DNA of 50,158 nucleotides, taken from positions 1 to 50,158 of the forward strand of contig JAEUOX010000280.1 of assembly GCA_016790475.1 (NCBI GenBank), read 5' to 3'. The stretch is from Rhodoferax sp. (GTDB lineage Bacteria > Pseudomonadota > Gammaproteobacteria > Burkholderiales > Burkholderiaceae_C). Positions 24,962 to 32,573 of this stretch are shown here, piece by piece; the first letter of the stretch is position 1, and each line of letters opens with the position of its first letter. The position numbers and the translations under genes were made by a program. Under the pieces are notes generated by a model that ran no database searches, was not told where the DNA came from, and saw only the letters and a program-made list of their open reading frames with translations.

Positions 24962-25798
24962 ATGCAGATGGTCGATTTCCCCGCGCCCCCGCTGCCCGGC
25001 TGCCGCGCGGCGCCGGTGCGCGGCGTGCGGGCCGGCCAGGCCTTCGAAGGTACGGACTGGGTGGCCGAGGAGGTCCCGGTGGCCTTCGAGTACAACGGCG
25101 TCTCGCATGCGGTGATGCTGGCCAGCCCGTCCGACCTGGAGGACTTCGCCTGCGGCTTCTCGCTGACCGAGGGCATCGTGGACCGTCTGGCGCAGATCCG
25201 CGACATCGAAGTGCTGCCGGGCGCACAGGGCTGGACGCTGCGGATCCGCGTGGCCGAAGCCTGCTTCGCGCGCCTGAAGGATCGCCGGCGCAGCCTGGCC
25301 GGGCGCACCGGCTGCGGCCTGTGCGGTGCCGACAGCCTGGAGCAGGCCATCCGCCCGCTGCCGGTCGTGCAGCCGCCCGCGGCCTTTGCGGCACCGGCGG
25401 TGGCCCGCGCACTCGCCGGGCTGCGCGACAAGCAGCACCTGCGCGACGCGACCGGTGCCACGCATGCGGCCGCCTGGTGCAACCCGCAGGGCGACATCCT
25501 GCTGCTGCGCGAGGACCTGGGACGCCACAACGCGCTGGACAAGCTGATCGGCGCGCTGCAGCGCGGCGGCGTCGATGCCGCCAGCGGCTTTGTCGTCGTG
25601 ACCAGCCGCGCCAGCTACGAGATGGTCCACAAGACCGCGGTGGCCGGCGTGGCGCTGCTGGCGGCCGTCTCCGGCGTGACCAGCCTCGCGGTCGACGCCG
25701 CCGAAACAGCCGGCCTGGGCCTGCTGGGCTTTGCGCGCGGCCAGGACCTCACGATCTACAGCCATCCCGAACGCATCGCACTGCCCCCGACCGCATGA
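24962..25798 (+). CDS. fdhD: Formate dehydrogenase accessory sulfurtransferase FdhD (FdsC)
   Basis: This 278-residue chaperone transfers sulfur to the molybdenum cofactor and so makes formate dehydrogenase active; it is called FdsC in fds operons. The essential loop is TGCGLCG with Cys118 and Cys121. Other family segments are EDFACGFSLTEGI, REDLGRHNALDKLIG (nucleotide/cofactor region) and SRASYEMVHKTAVAGV. I start it at the ATG at 24962, 19 bases after fdsA; the second ATG two codons later is also possible. Its stop overlaps the fdsD ATG in ATGA. Confidence 0.95.
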   Translation: MQMVDFPAPPLPGCRAAPVRGVRAGQAFEGTDWVAEEVPVAFEYNGVSHAVMLASPSDLEDFACGFSLTEGIVDRLAQIRDIEVLPGAQGWTLRIRVAEACFARLKDRRRSLAGRTGCGLCGADSLEQAIRPLPVVQPPAAFAAPAVARALAGLRDKQHLRDATGATHAAAWCNPQGDILLLREDLGRHNALDKLIGALQRGGVDAASGFVVVTSRASYEMVHKTAVAGVALLAAVSGVTSLAVDAAETAGLGLLGFARGQDLTIYSHPERIALPPTA

Positions 25799-26040
25799 AT
25801 TCCGAGCATCTGATCCGCATGGCCAACCAGATTGGCATCTTCTTCGAGTCCCTCCCCGATCGGGCCGAGGGCCTGGAGGGCATCGCGACGCACATCCGCA
25901 AGTTCTGGGATCCGCGCATGCGCCAGGCGCTGCTGGCGGCGATCGATGGCGGGCATGCGGAGGGCCTGCGGCCGATCGTGGCGGATGCGGTGCAGGCGCA
26001 CCGGCCGCAGATCCAGCCGCAGCCGGCCGATCAGGCGTAG
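25795..26040 (+). CDS. fdsD: Formate dehydrogenase delta subunit
   Basis: An 81-residue small subunit of the fds complex. The family signature is visible in HLIRMANQIGIFFESLPDRAEGLEGIATHIRKFWDPRMRQALL. It has no cofactor motif; in Rhodobacter and Cupriavidus systems the delta subunit is part of or needed for the active complex. It overlaps fdhD by four bases and its 3' end overlaps the convergent phosphatase gene by ten bases, so this is the end of the operon. Confidence 0.94.
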   Translation: MNSEHLIRMANQIGIFFESLPDRAEGLEGIATHIRKFWDPRMRQALLAAIDGGHAEGLRPIVADAVQAHRPQIQPQPADQA

Positions 26041-26702
26041 GTGATCCAGTCCTGGTACTCGGCCGCATCCAGATGCGGCAGCGTGTTCCAGGTCAGCAGC
26101 ATGTGCCGCTTCGGCGTGAACGCGAACTCGCTGACCGCGCTGTTGCGGATCCGCATGTTGAGCTCGATCGTGGTTTCGGGGCTCGTGCCCAGCACCTGGC
26201 CGGCCGCGGTCGAGATCGGGCCGCCGCTGGAGACCAGCAGCACCCGGGCGCCATGGTGGTTGCGCCGGACATGGTCCAGCGCGCTGGTGACGCCCTGCAC
26301 GAAGCTGTCGTAGTCCGGCATGCCCTGCGGCGTGACGACGCCGTTCATCCACTGCGTGAGGCCGTCGCGCAGCAGCCGGAAATGGTGGCGGTAGGCCTCC
26401 GGCGAGTCGGGCTTGGGCAGCGGCGCCGGGTGCACCGTGCGGATCACGGCCAGGCTGTCGTATTCGTTCAGCCCGGGCCAGGCCAAGGCCTCCTGCGTGA
26501 CGCCGGAGCCCTCGCAGATGCCCTCGTACGTCTGCAGGTGCCGCCGCAGCGTGCCGGTGATCACCGCATCGAAGCGCAGGCCCCTCTGCGCGAAGTATTG
26601 CCCCAGCCGCACACTCTGCTGCCGGCCCAGCGGGCTGAGCTGGTCGTAGTCGTCCGCGCCAAACGAGGCCTGGCCATGGCGCACAAGGTAAAGCGTTCCC
26701 AT
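26031..26702 (-). CDS. Histidine phosphatase superfamily protein with an altered second motif
   Basis: A 223-residue protein of the phosphoglycerate mutase-like branch. The first motif LVRHGQ (His9) is intact, and the fold is followed through SPLGRQQSVRLGQYF, SLLRR-like TGTLRRHLQT and the acid region LNEYDSL. The second catalytic His, normally in (V)SHGG, is replaced by Ser159 in LLVSSGGP. The enzyme may therefore be weak or act differently. The start at 26702 gives MGTLYLVRHG; an ATG at 26711 would add three residues. It converges on fdsD with a ten-base overlap. Confidence 0.85.
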   Translation of the reverse strand: MGTLYLVRHGQASFGADDYDQLSPLGRQQSVRLGQYFAQRGLRFDAVITGTLRRHLQTYEGICEGSGVTQEALAWPGLNEYDSLAVIRTVHPAPLPKPDSPEAYRHHFRLLRDGLTQWMNGVVTPQGMPDYDSFVQGVTSALDHVRRNHHGARVLLVSSGGPISTAAGQVLGTSPETTIELNMRIRNSAVSEFAFTPKRHMLLTWNTLPHLDAAEYQDWITYA

Positions 26703-26758
26703 GGCGGGCATTCTGGTGGGCGCAGCGGGGCGAGGCAGTCGCCCGCGCGACGACGGGC

Positions 26759-27928
26759 CTAGAAATCCACCAGGCTCAGCCCGACGCTGAGCACGGTGCG
26801 GCGCCGGTTGTAGTCCAGCAGCGAGTCGCCGTAGCCGCTGAACAGCTGCGTGTGGATGCGCAGGCCGCTGGCCACGCCGTTCGCGGTGGCTTCCAGCGGC
26901 CGGTACAGCCACTCCAGCCGCACCGAGCCGCGTCCCGCATTGCGCAGCGAATGGCGCACCGTCATGCCCAGCGTGTGGTTGTCGTTCACATGCCACTGAC
27001 CGCTGAACTCGGCCCGGCCGATCAGGTCGCTGATGTCGGGGTTGTCGTCGTCGCCCTGGCGCTCCGGCAGGCGGGCCCATACCCGTGCCTGCAGCGTGTA
27101 ACGGCTGTCCTTCTCCAGGCCGGTCATCAGCACGACCCGGTTCCAGCTGCGCGACAGCGGCAGGCTCTGCCCGTTGGACTGGTGCACCGCGCTGATGCCG
27201 CTGTAGCGCAGCCGCCAGCCGCCCGGCAGCGGGGCGTCGGTCGGATAGATGTAGGTCAGCTCCGGCTCATGGTCGGTGCTTCGGAACGGCCGCGACAGGT
27301 CCCGGTTGAACAGCTGCCAGTAAGACTGCTGCGTGTAGCCGAACCACAGGCTGTCCAGGCCGGACGAGCGCCCGTCGGTCAGCAGGCCCTGGGCGATCTT
27401 CGTGCGCACCGACAGCTGGATGCGCATCTCGCTGTTCTCGTACGCGCGGTAGGCTGCGGTATGCCCGGCGGTCGGTGAGCTGGGCGCGGTGTTGACGCTG
27501 TCCGAACCGATCCAGGACAGGCTGATCGGCCGGTAGCCGCGGATGCCGAAGGTGCCGCAGTCGCTGGCGGACTCCAGCTCCCAGTAGCGCGACAGCTCCG
27601 AGGTGGCGCTGTTGCGGCAGGTCGTGGGGGTGGTGGCCGCAGGCCCGGCGGCAGCCAGCGTCGGAGCTGCCGGCGGTGCGGCGGTGGCGGGCGCAACCGT
27701 GGCAGCCGCCGTCAAGGCGGTGCCCGTCTCCTGCCCGCGGGCCCAGGCGTCGAAGCAGGCCAGGCGGGCCGCCGCGTCGTCGGTCATCGCGCGGCACTGC
27801 TGCCATGGGGCGGCGGCGGACGCTGGCTGCGCCTGTGCCACCAGAGGCAGGGGGCCGGCCAGTGCGGCGAGCAGCAGGAGGGGGGTGGAATGCAGCGGGC
27901 GTGAAGGCAGCGGGGGCAGGGCGGGCAT
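26759..27928 (-). CDS. pldA: Outer-membrane phospholipase A1
   Basis: A 389-residue outer-membrane phospholipase A that hydrolyses phospholipids that reach the outer leaflet. A signal peptide (LLLLAALAGPLPLVAQAQ) is followed by a linker rich in Ala, Pro and Thr with a Cys pair region (to about residue 105), then the barrel. The catalytic triad is visible as His249, Ser251 (in AVHQSNGQS) and Asn263 (RSWNRV), in the spacing of E. coli PldA His142, Ser144 and Asn156. The C-terminus LSVGLSLVDF ends in Phe. The N-terminal linker is longer than in enterobacteria. Confidence 0.92.
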   Translation of the reverse strand: MPALPPLPSRPLHSTPLLLLAALAGPLPLVAQAQPASAAAPWQQCRAMTDDAAARLACFDAWARGQETGTALTAAATVAPATAAPPAAPTLAAAGPAATTPTTCRNSATSELSRYWELESASDCGTFGIRGYRPISLSWIGSDSVNTAPSSPTAGHTAAYRAYENSEMRIQLSVRTKIAQGLLTDGRSSGLDSLWFGYTQQSYWQLFNRDLSRPFRSTDHEPELTYIYPTDAPLPGGWRLRYSGISAVHQSNGQSLPLSRSWNRVVLMTGLEKDSRYTLQARVWARLPERQGDDDNPDISDLIGRAEFSGQWHVNDNHTLGMTVRHSLRNAGRGSVRLEWLYRPLEATANGVASGLRIHTQLFSGYGDSLLDYNRRRTVLSVGLSLVDF

Positions 27929-28010
27929 GGCGCGGCGAAGCGTGGGAAAGCCCTGGAGTCTAGGGGCTGGCCGACCCCGGACCTGTCAGCAGATGTTGCT
28001 GCTGCCTGCG

Positions 28011-28655
28011 TCAGTGCGCGGCGCCGGAGGGCGCGGGCGCCTGCATCTCCCTGCGCGCCTGACGCAGCACGAGCCAGCCGCCCTGCAGCGCCAGACCGGC
28101 CATGATCGCCGCCACCGCCAGATCCGGCCAGGCGCTGCCGGTGCCGAACACACCCAGCGCCGCGGCCAGCACGGCCAGGTTGCCGATCGCGTCATTGCGC
28201 GAGCACAGCCAAACGCTGCGCATGTTGGCGTCGCCCTCGCGAAACGCGTACAGCATCCAGGCGACCGCCAGGTTGGCCGCCAGGGCCAGCAGCGCGACGC
28301 CGCCCATCAGCGGCGCATCCGGCACGCCACCCCGCCACAGGGACCACAGCGCATGCCCCAGCAGGTAGACGCCAAAGCCGATCATGCAGGCGGCCTTGAG
28401 GGCGGCGGCCCGGGCGCGCCAGGCCAGCGCCGCTGCCAGCACCGCCAGCGACACGCCGTAGTTCAGCGCATCGCCGGCGAAGTCGATCGCGTCGGCCAGC
28501 AGCGACAGCGAGCCGGAGGCCAGGCCGGCACCGATCTCGACCAGGAACATCGCTGCGTTCACCAGCAGGGCCGCCCACAGCACCCGGCGGTAGCGGGCCA
28601 TGTCGTGGACCGGAGGGATGGCGGCGTGGTGGTCGTGGTGGCAATGGGCGGACAT
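28011..28655 (-). CDS. Cation diffusion facilitator family metal transporter
   Basis: A 214-residue inner-membrane protein with about six TM helices. The N-terminus is His-rich (MSAHCHHDHHAA). The metal-binding positions appear as ADAIDFAGDALNYG in the second helix and SRNDAIGNLAVL in the fifth. It stops after the last helix, so the usual cytoplasmic C-terminal metal-sensing domain is missing. Divergently placed next to a CadR-like regulator with a MerR-type operator between them, it is probably a heavy-metal exporter; the metal is not established. Confidence 0.87.
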   Translation of the reverse strand: MSAHCHHDHHAAIPPVHDMARYRRVLWAALLVNAAMFLVEIGAGLASGSLSLLADAIDFAGDALNYGVSLAVLAAALAWRARAAALKAACMIGFGVYLLGHALWSLWRGGVPDAPLMGGVALLALAANLAVAWMLYAFREGDANMRSVWLCSRNDAIGNLAVLAAALGVFGTGSAWPDLAVAAIMAGLALQGGWLVLRQARREMQAPAPSGAAH

Positions 28656-28685
28656 GGATCGGGCTCCTTGGTTCAGAATAGGGCG

Positions 28686-28716
28686 ATTGAAAACCCTGGA
28701 GTCGCTCCAGGGTCAA
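28686..28716 (-). promoter_or_regulatory. MerR-family metal promoter with 9-3-9 operator
   Basis: The dyad at 28693-28713 has perfect arms ACCCTGGAG and CTCCAGGGT around TCG. On the minus strand it lies between TTGACC (28716-28711) and TTCAAT (28691-28686), with a 19-base spacer, the over-long spacing that MerR-family activators untwist. This drives the CDF transporter gene. The arrangement closely parallels the known pbrA promoter. The same site can repress or autoregulate the divergent regulator. Confidence 0.85.
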
Positions 28717-28755
28717 GTCCCTTCCGGGAACGTGGCATCTGCCAAGGACACCGCG

Positions 28756-29196
28756 ATGCGCATCAAGGAACTCGCCCGGGCCACCGGCCTGGATGTCGAC
28801 ACCATCCGCTACTACGAGCGCCAGGGCCTGCTGCCGGCGCCGGCCCGCCGCGACAACGGCTACCGGGACTACGCCCCCGCACACCTGGAGCGGCTGGCCT
28901 TCATCCGCCATTGCCGGGCGCTGGAGATGCCGCTGGCCGACATCCGCCGTCTGCTCGGGGCGCTGGATGCGCCGGCGACCGCCGGTCAGGACGTGGATGC
29001 GCTGGTGCAGGCGCAGCTGGACCGTGTCCGCGTCCGCCTGCAGAGCATGCAGGCGCTCGAGCAGCAGTTGCTGCTGCTGCTCAAGCGCTGCAACGGGCAG
29101 CACCCACCCGACGGCGCCTGCGGCATTCTGCAGGAGCTCGTGGCGGCAGCCCACGGGGAGGCCTGCGCCTGCCATGCCGAGGCGCACCCTGCGTAA
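28756..29196 (+). CDS. CadR/PbrR-like MerR-family metal-responsive regulator
   Basis: A 146-residue activator with an N-terminal winged helix (MRIKELARATGLDVDTIRYYERQGLLP), a dimerisation coiled coil and a C-terminal metal loop. Cys112 and Cys122 (RCNGQHPPDGAC) match two ligands of CadR/PbrR. The third, near residue 77-78, is absent: the segment DAPATAGQDVDAL has Gly77 where Cys is expected. Extra Cys137, Cys139 and nearby His residues follow (HGEACACHAEAH). The sensed metal may therefore differ from Cd or Pb. It is divergent from the CDF exporter gene and is followed one base later by a GAF protein gene. Confidence 0.88.
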   Translation: MRIKELARATGLDVDTIRYYERQGLLPAPARRDNGYRDYAPAHLERLAFIRHCRALEMPLADIRRLLGALDAPATAGQDVDALVQAQLDRVRVRLQSMQALEQQLLLLLKRCNGQHPPDGACGILQELVAAAHGEACACHAEAHPA

Positions 29197-29197
29197 C

Positions 29198-31123
29198 ATG
29201 CCGGCCATGCACACGCCCCCTGCACCCGGCCTGTTGTCCGGCGAACACATCGCGCTGATCGCCAAGGGGGTGTCGGCGATCGTGGCCGCCTGCGATGCCG
29301 GCCTGCGCCCCAGCGTGATGCGCGCGGTGGGCAGCACCGTGTCGCCCGATGGCGCCTGCATCACGGTCTACCTGATGCGCCAGCAGTCCGGCCAGCTGCT
29401 GCAGGACATCAGCCGCTCCGGCCGGCTGGCGGTGGTGTTCAGCGAGCCCTCGACACACCGCACGCTGCAGGTCAAGGCCGACAGCGTGCAGGCCCGGCCG
29501 GCGCATGAGTCCGACCTGCCGGTGCTGCGGCGTTACCGGGAATCGATGGAGCGCGAGCTCGGGCTGATCGGCTTTGCGCCGCAGTTCGTCCGCGCGATGC
29601 TGGCGTTCCGGCCGCAGGACCTGGTGGCGCTGAGCTTCGCGCCGCGCGAGGCCTACGACCAGACACCCGGGCCGCGGGCCGGCATGGCGCTGGCCGGGCC
29701 CGCGGGATCACTGCCGGAGGTGGCCGCGGCACCTGCAGCCACCGAACCCTCGGCGCTGGAGGCCGGCACCTGGCCGCGCAGTGGCGTGGTGCTGGGCGCG
29801 ATCCGTCCCTGCCTGGAGGGTGCCATCCCGGCGATGATGGCCACCTGCGCGCGAGACGGCACGCCCAACGTGGCCTACCTGTCGCAGGTCTACCATGTCG
29901 ACGAGCAGCATGTCGCGCTGTCGTTCCAGTTCTTCAACAAGACACGGCAGAACATCCTGGCCCACCCGCTGGCCTGCGTGCTGGTGCTGCATCCGGCCAC
30001 CGCGCAGTTCTACCGGCTGCATCTGCGCTACCTGCGCACCGAGACCACCGGCGCGGCCTTCGAGGCGATGAAGGCCCAGCTGGCCGGCATCGCGTCGCAC
30101 AGCGGCATGGCCGATGTGTTCACGCTGCGCGGCTCGGACATCTATGCCGTGCTGGCGATCGAGTCCATCGATGGCGAACCGCTGCCCGCGCCGCCGGCGC
30201 GCTGCGGCATGCTCGGCGCGGTGCGCTGCTGCAGCGAGCGGCTGGCCCGCGCCGGCACGATGGACGAACTGCTGCAGGCGGTGCTGGCCAGCCTGACCGA
30301 CGGGCTGGACGTGCGCCATGCGATGGTGCTGATGCTCGACGAGGCGGCGCAGCGCCTCTACACCGTGGCGAGCTGCGGCTATGCCACGTCCGGCCTGGGC
30401 TCGGAGATCGCGGTGGGTGACGGCGTGATCGGCGTGGCTGCGCGCGAGCGCACGCCGGTGCGCATCCTGCACATGACGACCGCCTACCTGTACAGCAGCG
30501 CGGTGCGCAGCAGCCTGCGTGCGGACGCGCCGGACCTGGAGCTGGGCACCGACATCCCCTATCCGGGCCTGGCCCTGCCCCACAGCCAGCTGGCGGTGCC
30601 GATCCTGGCGGCCGGTCGGCTGCTGGGCGTGCTGTTCGTCGAGAGCCCGCAGGCCCAGCAGTTCAGTTACGAGGACGAGGACGTCATGGTGGCGATTGCC
30701 GGCCACCTGGGGGCGACGCTGGCGCTGGCGCAGGCGGCCGGCGAGCAGGCGGAGGCCGCGCCGGCCGCCGTCGTCGCAGCCCCGGCCGCACCGAGCGGGG
30801 CAACCCTGGTGGTGCGCCGCTACACCGCCAACGACAGCATCTTCGTCAACGACGCCTACCTGATCAAGGGCGTGGCCGGCGCGATCTTCTGGAAGCTGGT
30901 GCGCGACTACAGCCAGCAGGGGCGCACCGAATTCACGAACCGCGAACTGCGGCTGGACGGCGCGCTGGGCCTGCCCGACATCACCGACAACCTGGAGGCG
31001 CGCCTGCTGCTGCTGCAACGCCGTCTTGCCGAGCAGGCCCGCGGCGTGCACATCGAGAAGACGGGCCGCGGTCGCTTCCGGCTGGTCGTGCAGCGGCCGC
31101 TGGACCTGGTCGAGGTGCCCTGA
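29198..31123 (+). CDS. Tandem PNPOx-like and GAF domain protein with C-terminal winged-helix-like region
   Basis: A 641-residue cytosolic protein. Residues about 10-160 and 190-330 each look like split-barrel pyridoxamine-phosphate-oxidase domains (GACITVYLMRQQSGQLLQDI; DGTPNVAYLSQVYHVDEQHVALSFQFFNKTRQNI). A GAF domain follows (about 345-520, with DGVIGVAARERTPVRI and LAVPILAAGRLLGVLFVES). After an Ala-rich linker, the last 95 residues (YTANDSIFVNDAYLIKGVAGAIFWKLVRDY) resemble a DNA-binding wing or an output module. The ATG is one base after the stop of the regulator gene, suggesting coupling. No enzyme function can be assigned; flavin or haem binding is possible. Confidence 0.75.
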   Translation: MPAMHTPPAPGLLSGEHIALIAKGVSAIVAACDAGLRPSVMRAVGSTVSPDGACITVYLMRQQSGQLLQDISRSGRLAVVFSEPSTHRTLQVKADSVQARPAHESDLPVLRRYRESMERELGLIGFAPQFVRAMLAFRPQDLVALSFAPREAYDQTPGPRAGMALAGPAGSLPEVAAAPAATEPSALEAGTWPRSGVVLGAIRPCLEGAIPAMMATCARDGTPNVAYLSQVYHVDEQHVALSFQFFNKTRQNILAHPLACVLVLHPATAQFYRLHLRYLRTETTGAAFEAMKAQLAGIASHSGMADVFTLRGSDIYAVLAIESIDGEPLPAPPARCGMLGAVRCCSERLARAGTMDELLQAVLASLTDGLDVRHAMVLMLDEAAQRLYTVASCGYATSGLGSEIAVGDGVIGVAARERTPVRILHMTTAYLYSSAVRSSLRADAPDLELGTDIPYPGLALPHSQLAVPILAAGRLLGVLFVESPQAQQFSYEDEDVMVAIAGHLGATLALAQAAGEQAEAAPAAVVAAPAAPSGATLVVRRYTANDSIFVNDAYLIKGVAGAIFWKLVRDYSQQGRTEFTNRELRLDGALGLPDITDNLEARLLLLQRRLAEQARGVHIEKTGRGRFRLVVQRPLDLVEVP

Positions 31124-31136
31124 ACCGGGCGCCGGC

Positions 31137-31877
31137 TCAGGCCGTCACCAGCCCGGCTGCCGGCGGCAGCCCGAGCTCCCGCGCGAGCAGCGTCCAGCCC
31201 GCCCCGTCCAGGTGGGCCTGCGCGATGTCCAGTGTGCCCTGGAAGGCCTCCGGCGGCGCGTTGTCACGCAGGTCGGCCAGCATCGCGCAGCGCTCCTGCG
31301 GGTTCATCGCCGGCAGCATCCAGCGCAGCGTGGTGGCCATCTCGTCCGGCGGGATCGAACCCACCAGGGCCGCATGCAGGGCCAGCAGTTCCGCGTCGCT
31401 GTAGCGGGCCCACAGCAGCGCGTTGTGCGTTGTCTCCTCCGCATGCATGTGCACCAGGTTGTCGGCGATGAACAGCGCCAGCTCCCGGTACAGGCGCGCC
31501 GCGGACACCGCCCGCGGCACGTCGCTGCGGGCCTGGAGCAGCGCCTCCAGCGTCGCGCGCAGCGCGGCGATGTGCTGCTCGTGCTGCCCGTGCTCCTGCG
31601 CGATGCGGGCGCTCGCGCCGGTCGCCCGGGCCTCGATCGCGGTGTGCACCCAGAGGTTCTCGTGCAGGATGTGCGAGCTGCAGAAATCCAGCAGGTTGCG
31701 CACCTGCTCCCCGGTGTGGGCGCAGGCCGCGGCGTCCCGGCCGTCGAGCCGGCCGACGGCGACCAGCGTCTCGGCCATCATCGCGCGCAGGGCCTTGTGG
31801 ATCACGCCGTACAGGTCCACCCGGGCGTCAGCCTGGGCCTGGGCAAGAGCGGCGATTTCGGTGGTGTCGATCTTCAT
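31137..31877 (-). CDS. Hemerythrin-like domain protein
   Basis: A 246-residue all-helical protein with His/Glu segments in a hemerythrin-like order: SSHILHENLWVHTAIEAR, EHGQHEQHIAAL and NLVHMHAEETTHNALLW. A di-iron or similar site is likely, with a role in O2, NO or iron handling (inference). I choose the ATG at 31877, which has an AGGA ribosome binding site; an upstream ATG would add a basic extension without a site. It converges on the GAF gene, 13 bases apart. Function not established. Confidence 0.75.
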   Translation of the reverse strand: MKIDTTEIAALAQAQADARVDLYGVIHKALRAMMAETLVAVGRLDGRDAAACAHTGEQVRNLLDFCSSHILHENLWVHTAIEARATGASARIAQEHGQHEQHIAALRATLEALLQARSDVPRAVSAARLYRELALFIADNLVHMHAEETTHNALLWARYSDAELLALHAALVGSIPPDEMATTLRWMLPAMNPQERCAMLADLRDNAPPEAFQGTLDIAQAHLDGAGWTLLARELGLPPAAGLVTA

Positions 31878-32044
31878 GGTTCTGTCCTTCCTGGATCGGG
31901 CTCGTGGCCCGGTGGGTGGCATGGCCGCCGATGCACCCTGCAGGGCGGTCCATGGGAAGAAGTCTAGGAATCCAGGCCGCAGCCCGAGGCTCAGAATCTC
32001 TTCGCGGATGCCTACGCCAAGCGGAAGAATTTGCTAAGAAATCC
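31878..32044. other. Leader region of the hemerythrin-like gene
   Basis: A 167-base gap upstream of the minus-strand hemerythrin-like gene. An imperfect dyad, AAGAATTTGCT followed by AAGAAATCCTT (32025-32046), overlaps the stop of the peptidase gene; its arms agree as AAG-R-ATTT. This could be a regulator site. I see no strong minus 10/minus 35 pair. Confidence 0.35.
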
Positions 32045-32569
32045 TTATGTGCCGGCTGCGCCGCCGTTGGCGCCCCAGGCGATCGGCCCGACCGCGTCGA
32101 GATGCGTCAGGTACAGCCGCACGTCGAACTCCAGCTGGTGGTAATCCGGCTCCATGTAGGTGCACAGCTGGTAGAAGGCCTTGTCATGCGCGCGCTCCTT
32201 CAGGTGCGCGAGCTCGTGCACGACGATCATGCGCAGGAACTCCGCCGGCGTGTCCTTGAACAGGCTGGCAATCCGGATCTCCCGCTTGGCCTTGAGCCGG
32301 CTGCCCTGCACGCGCGACACCGTGGTGTGCGTGCCCAAGGCCTGCGCCACCAGCTGCAGCTTGTTGTCGAAGGCGACCTTGCTCAGCGGCTCGGCGCCGC
32401 GCAGGTAGCGGTTCTTCAAGGCCTGCACGTAGTCGTAGAGCGCGCGGTCGGTGCGCACCGCATGGCTGCCCTGGTAGCGCGACTGCAGCCGCGGGCCGAG
32501 CTGCCCGCGCGCGAGCAGCGCCGCCACCTCGTCCTGCAGCGCCTGCGGGTAGCCTTGCAGGTAGTTCAC
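32045..32569 (-). CDS. YgjP-type (DUF45/WLM) zinc metallopeptidase-like protein
   Basis: A 174-residue protein of the YgjP/SprT-like group. The zinc motif is complete: HELAHLKERAHDKAF with His118, Glu119, His122 and a further His128. RIASLFKDTPAEFLRMIVVHELAH and the C-terminal FDVRLYLTHL are typical. It is shorter than E. coli YgjP at the front. It lies four bases downstream of the threonine dehydratase-like gene on the same strand and is probably co-transcribed. Substrate unknown. Confidence 0.85.
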   Translation of the reverse strand: MNYLQGYPQALQDEVAALLARGQLGPRLQSRYQGSHAVRTDRALYDYVQALKNRYLRGAEPLSKVAFDNKLQLVAQALGTHTTVSRVQGSRLKAKREIRIASLFKDTPAEFLRMIVVHELAHLKERAHDKAFYQLCTYMEPDYHQLEFDVRLYLTHLDAVGPIAWGANGGAAGT

Positions 32570-32573
32570 CGTC

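Noticed and set aside
27949-27968. Second MerR-type operator before pldA (shares CCCTGGAGTC with the CDF promoter site)
   Set aside because: The dyad is one base short and its right arm differs; there is no properly spaced minus 35/minus 10 pair, so similarity is probably chance.
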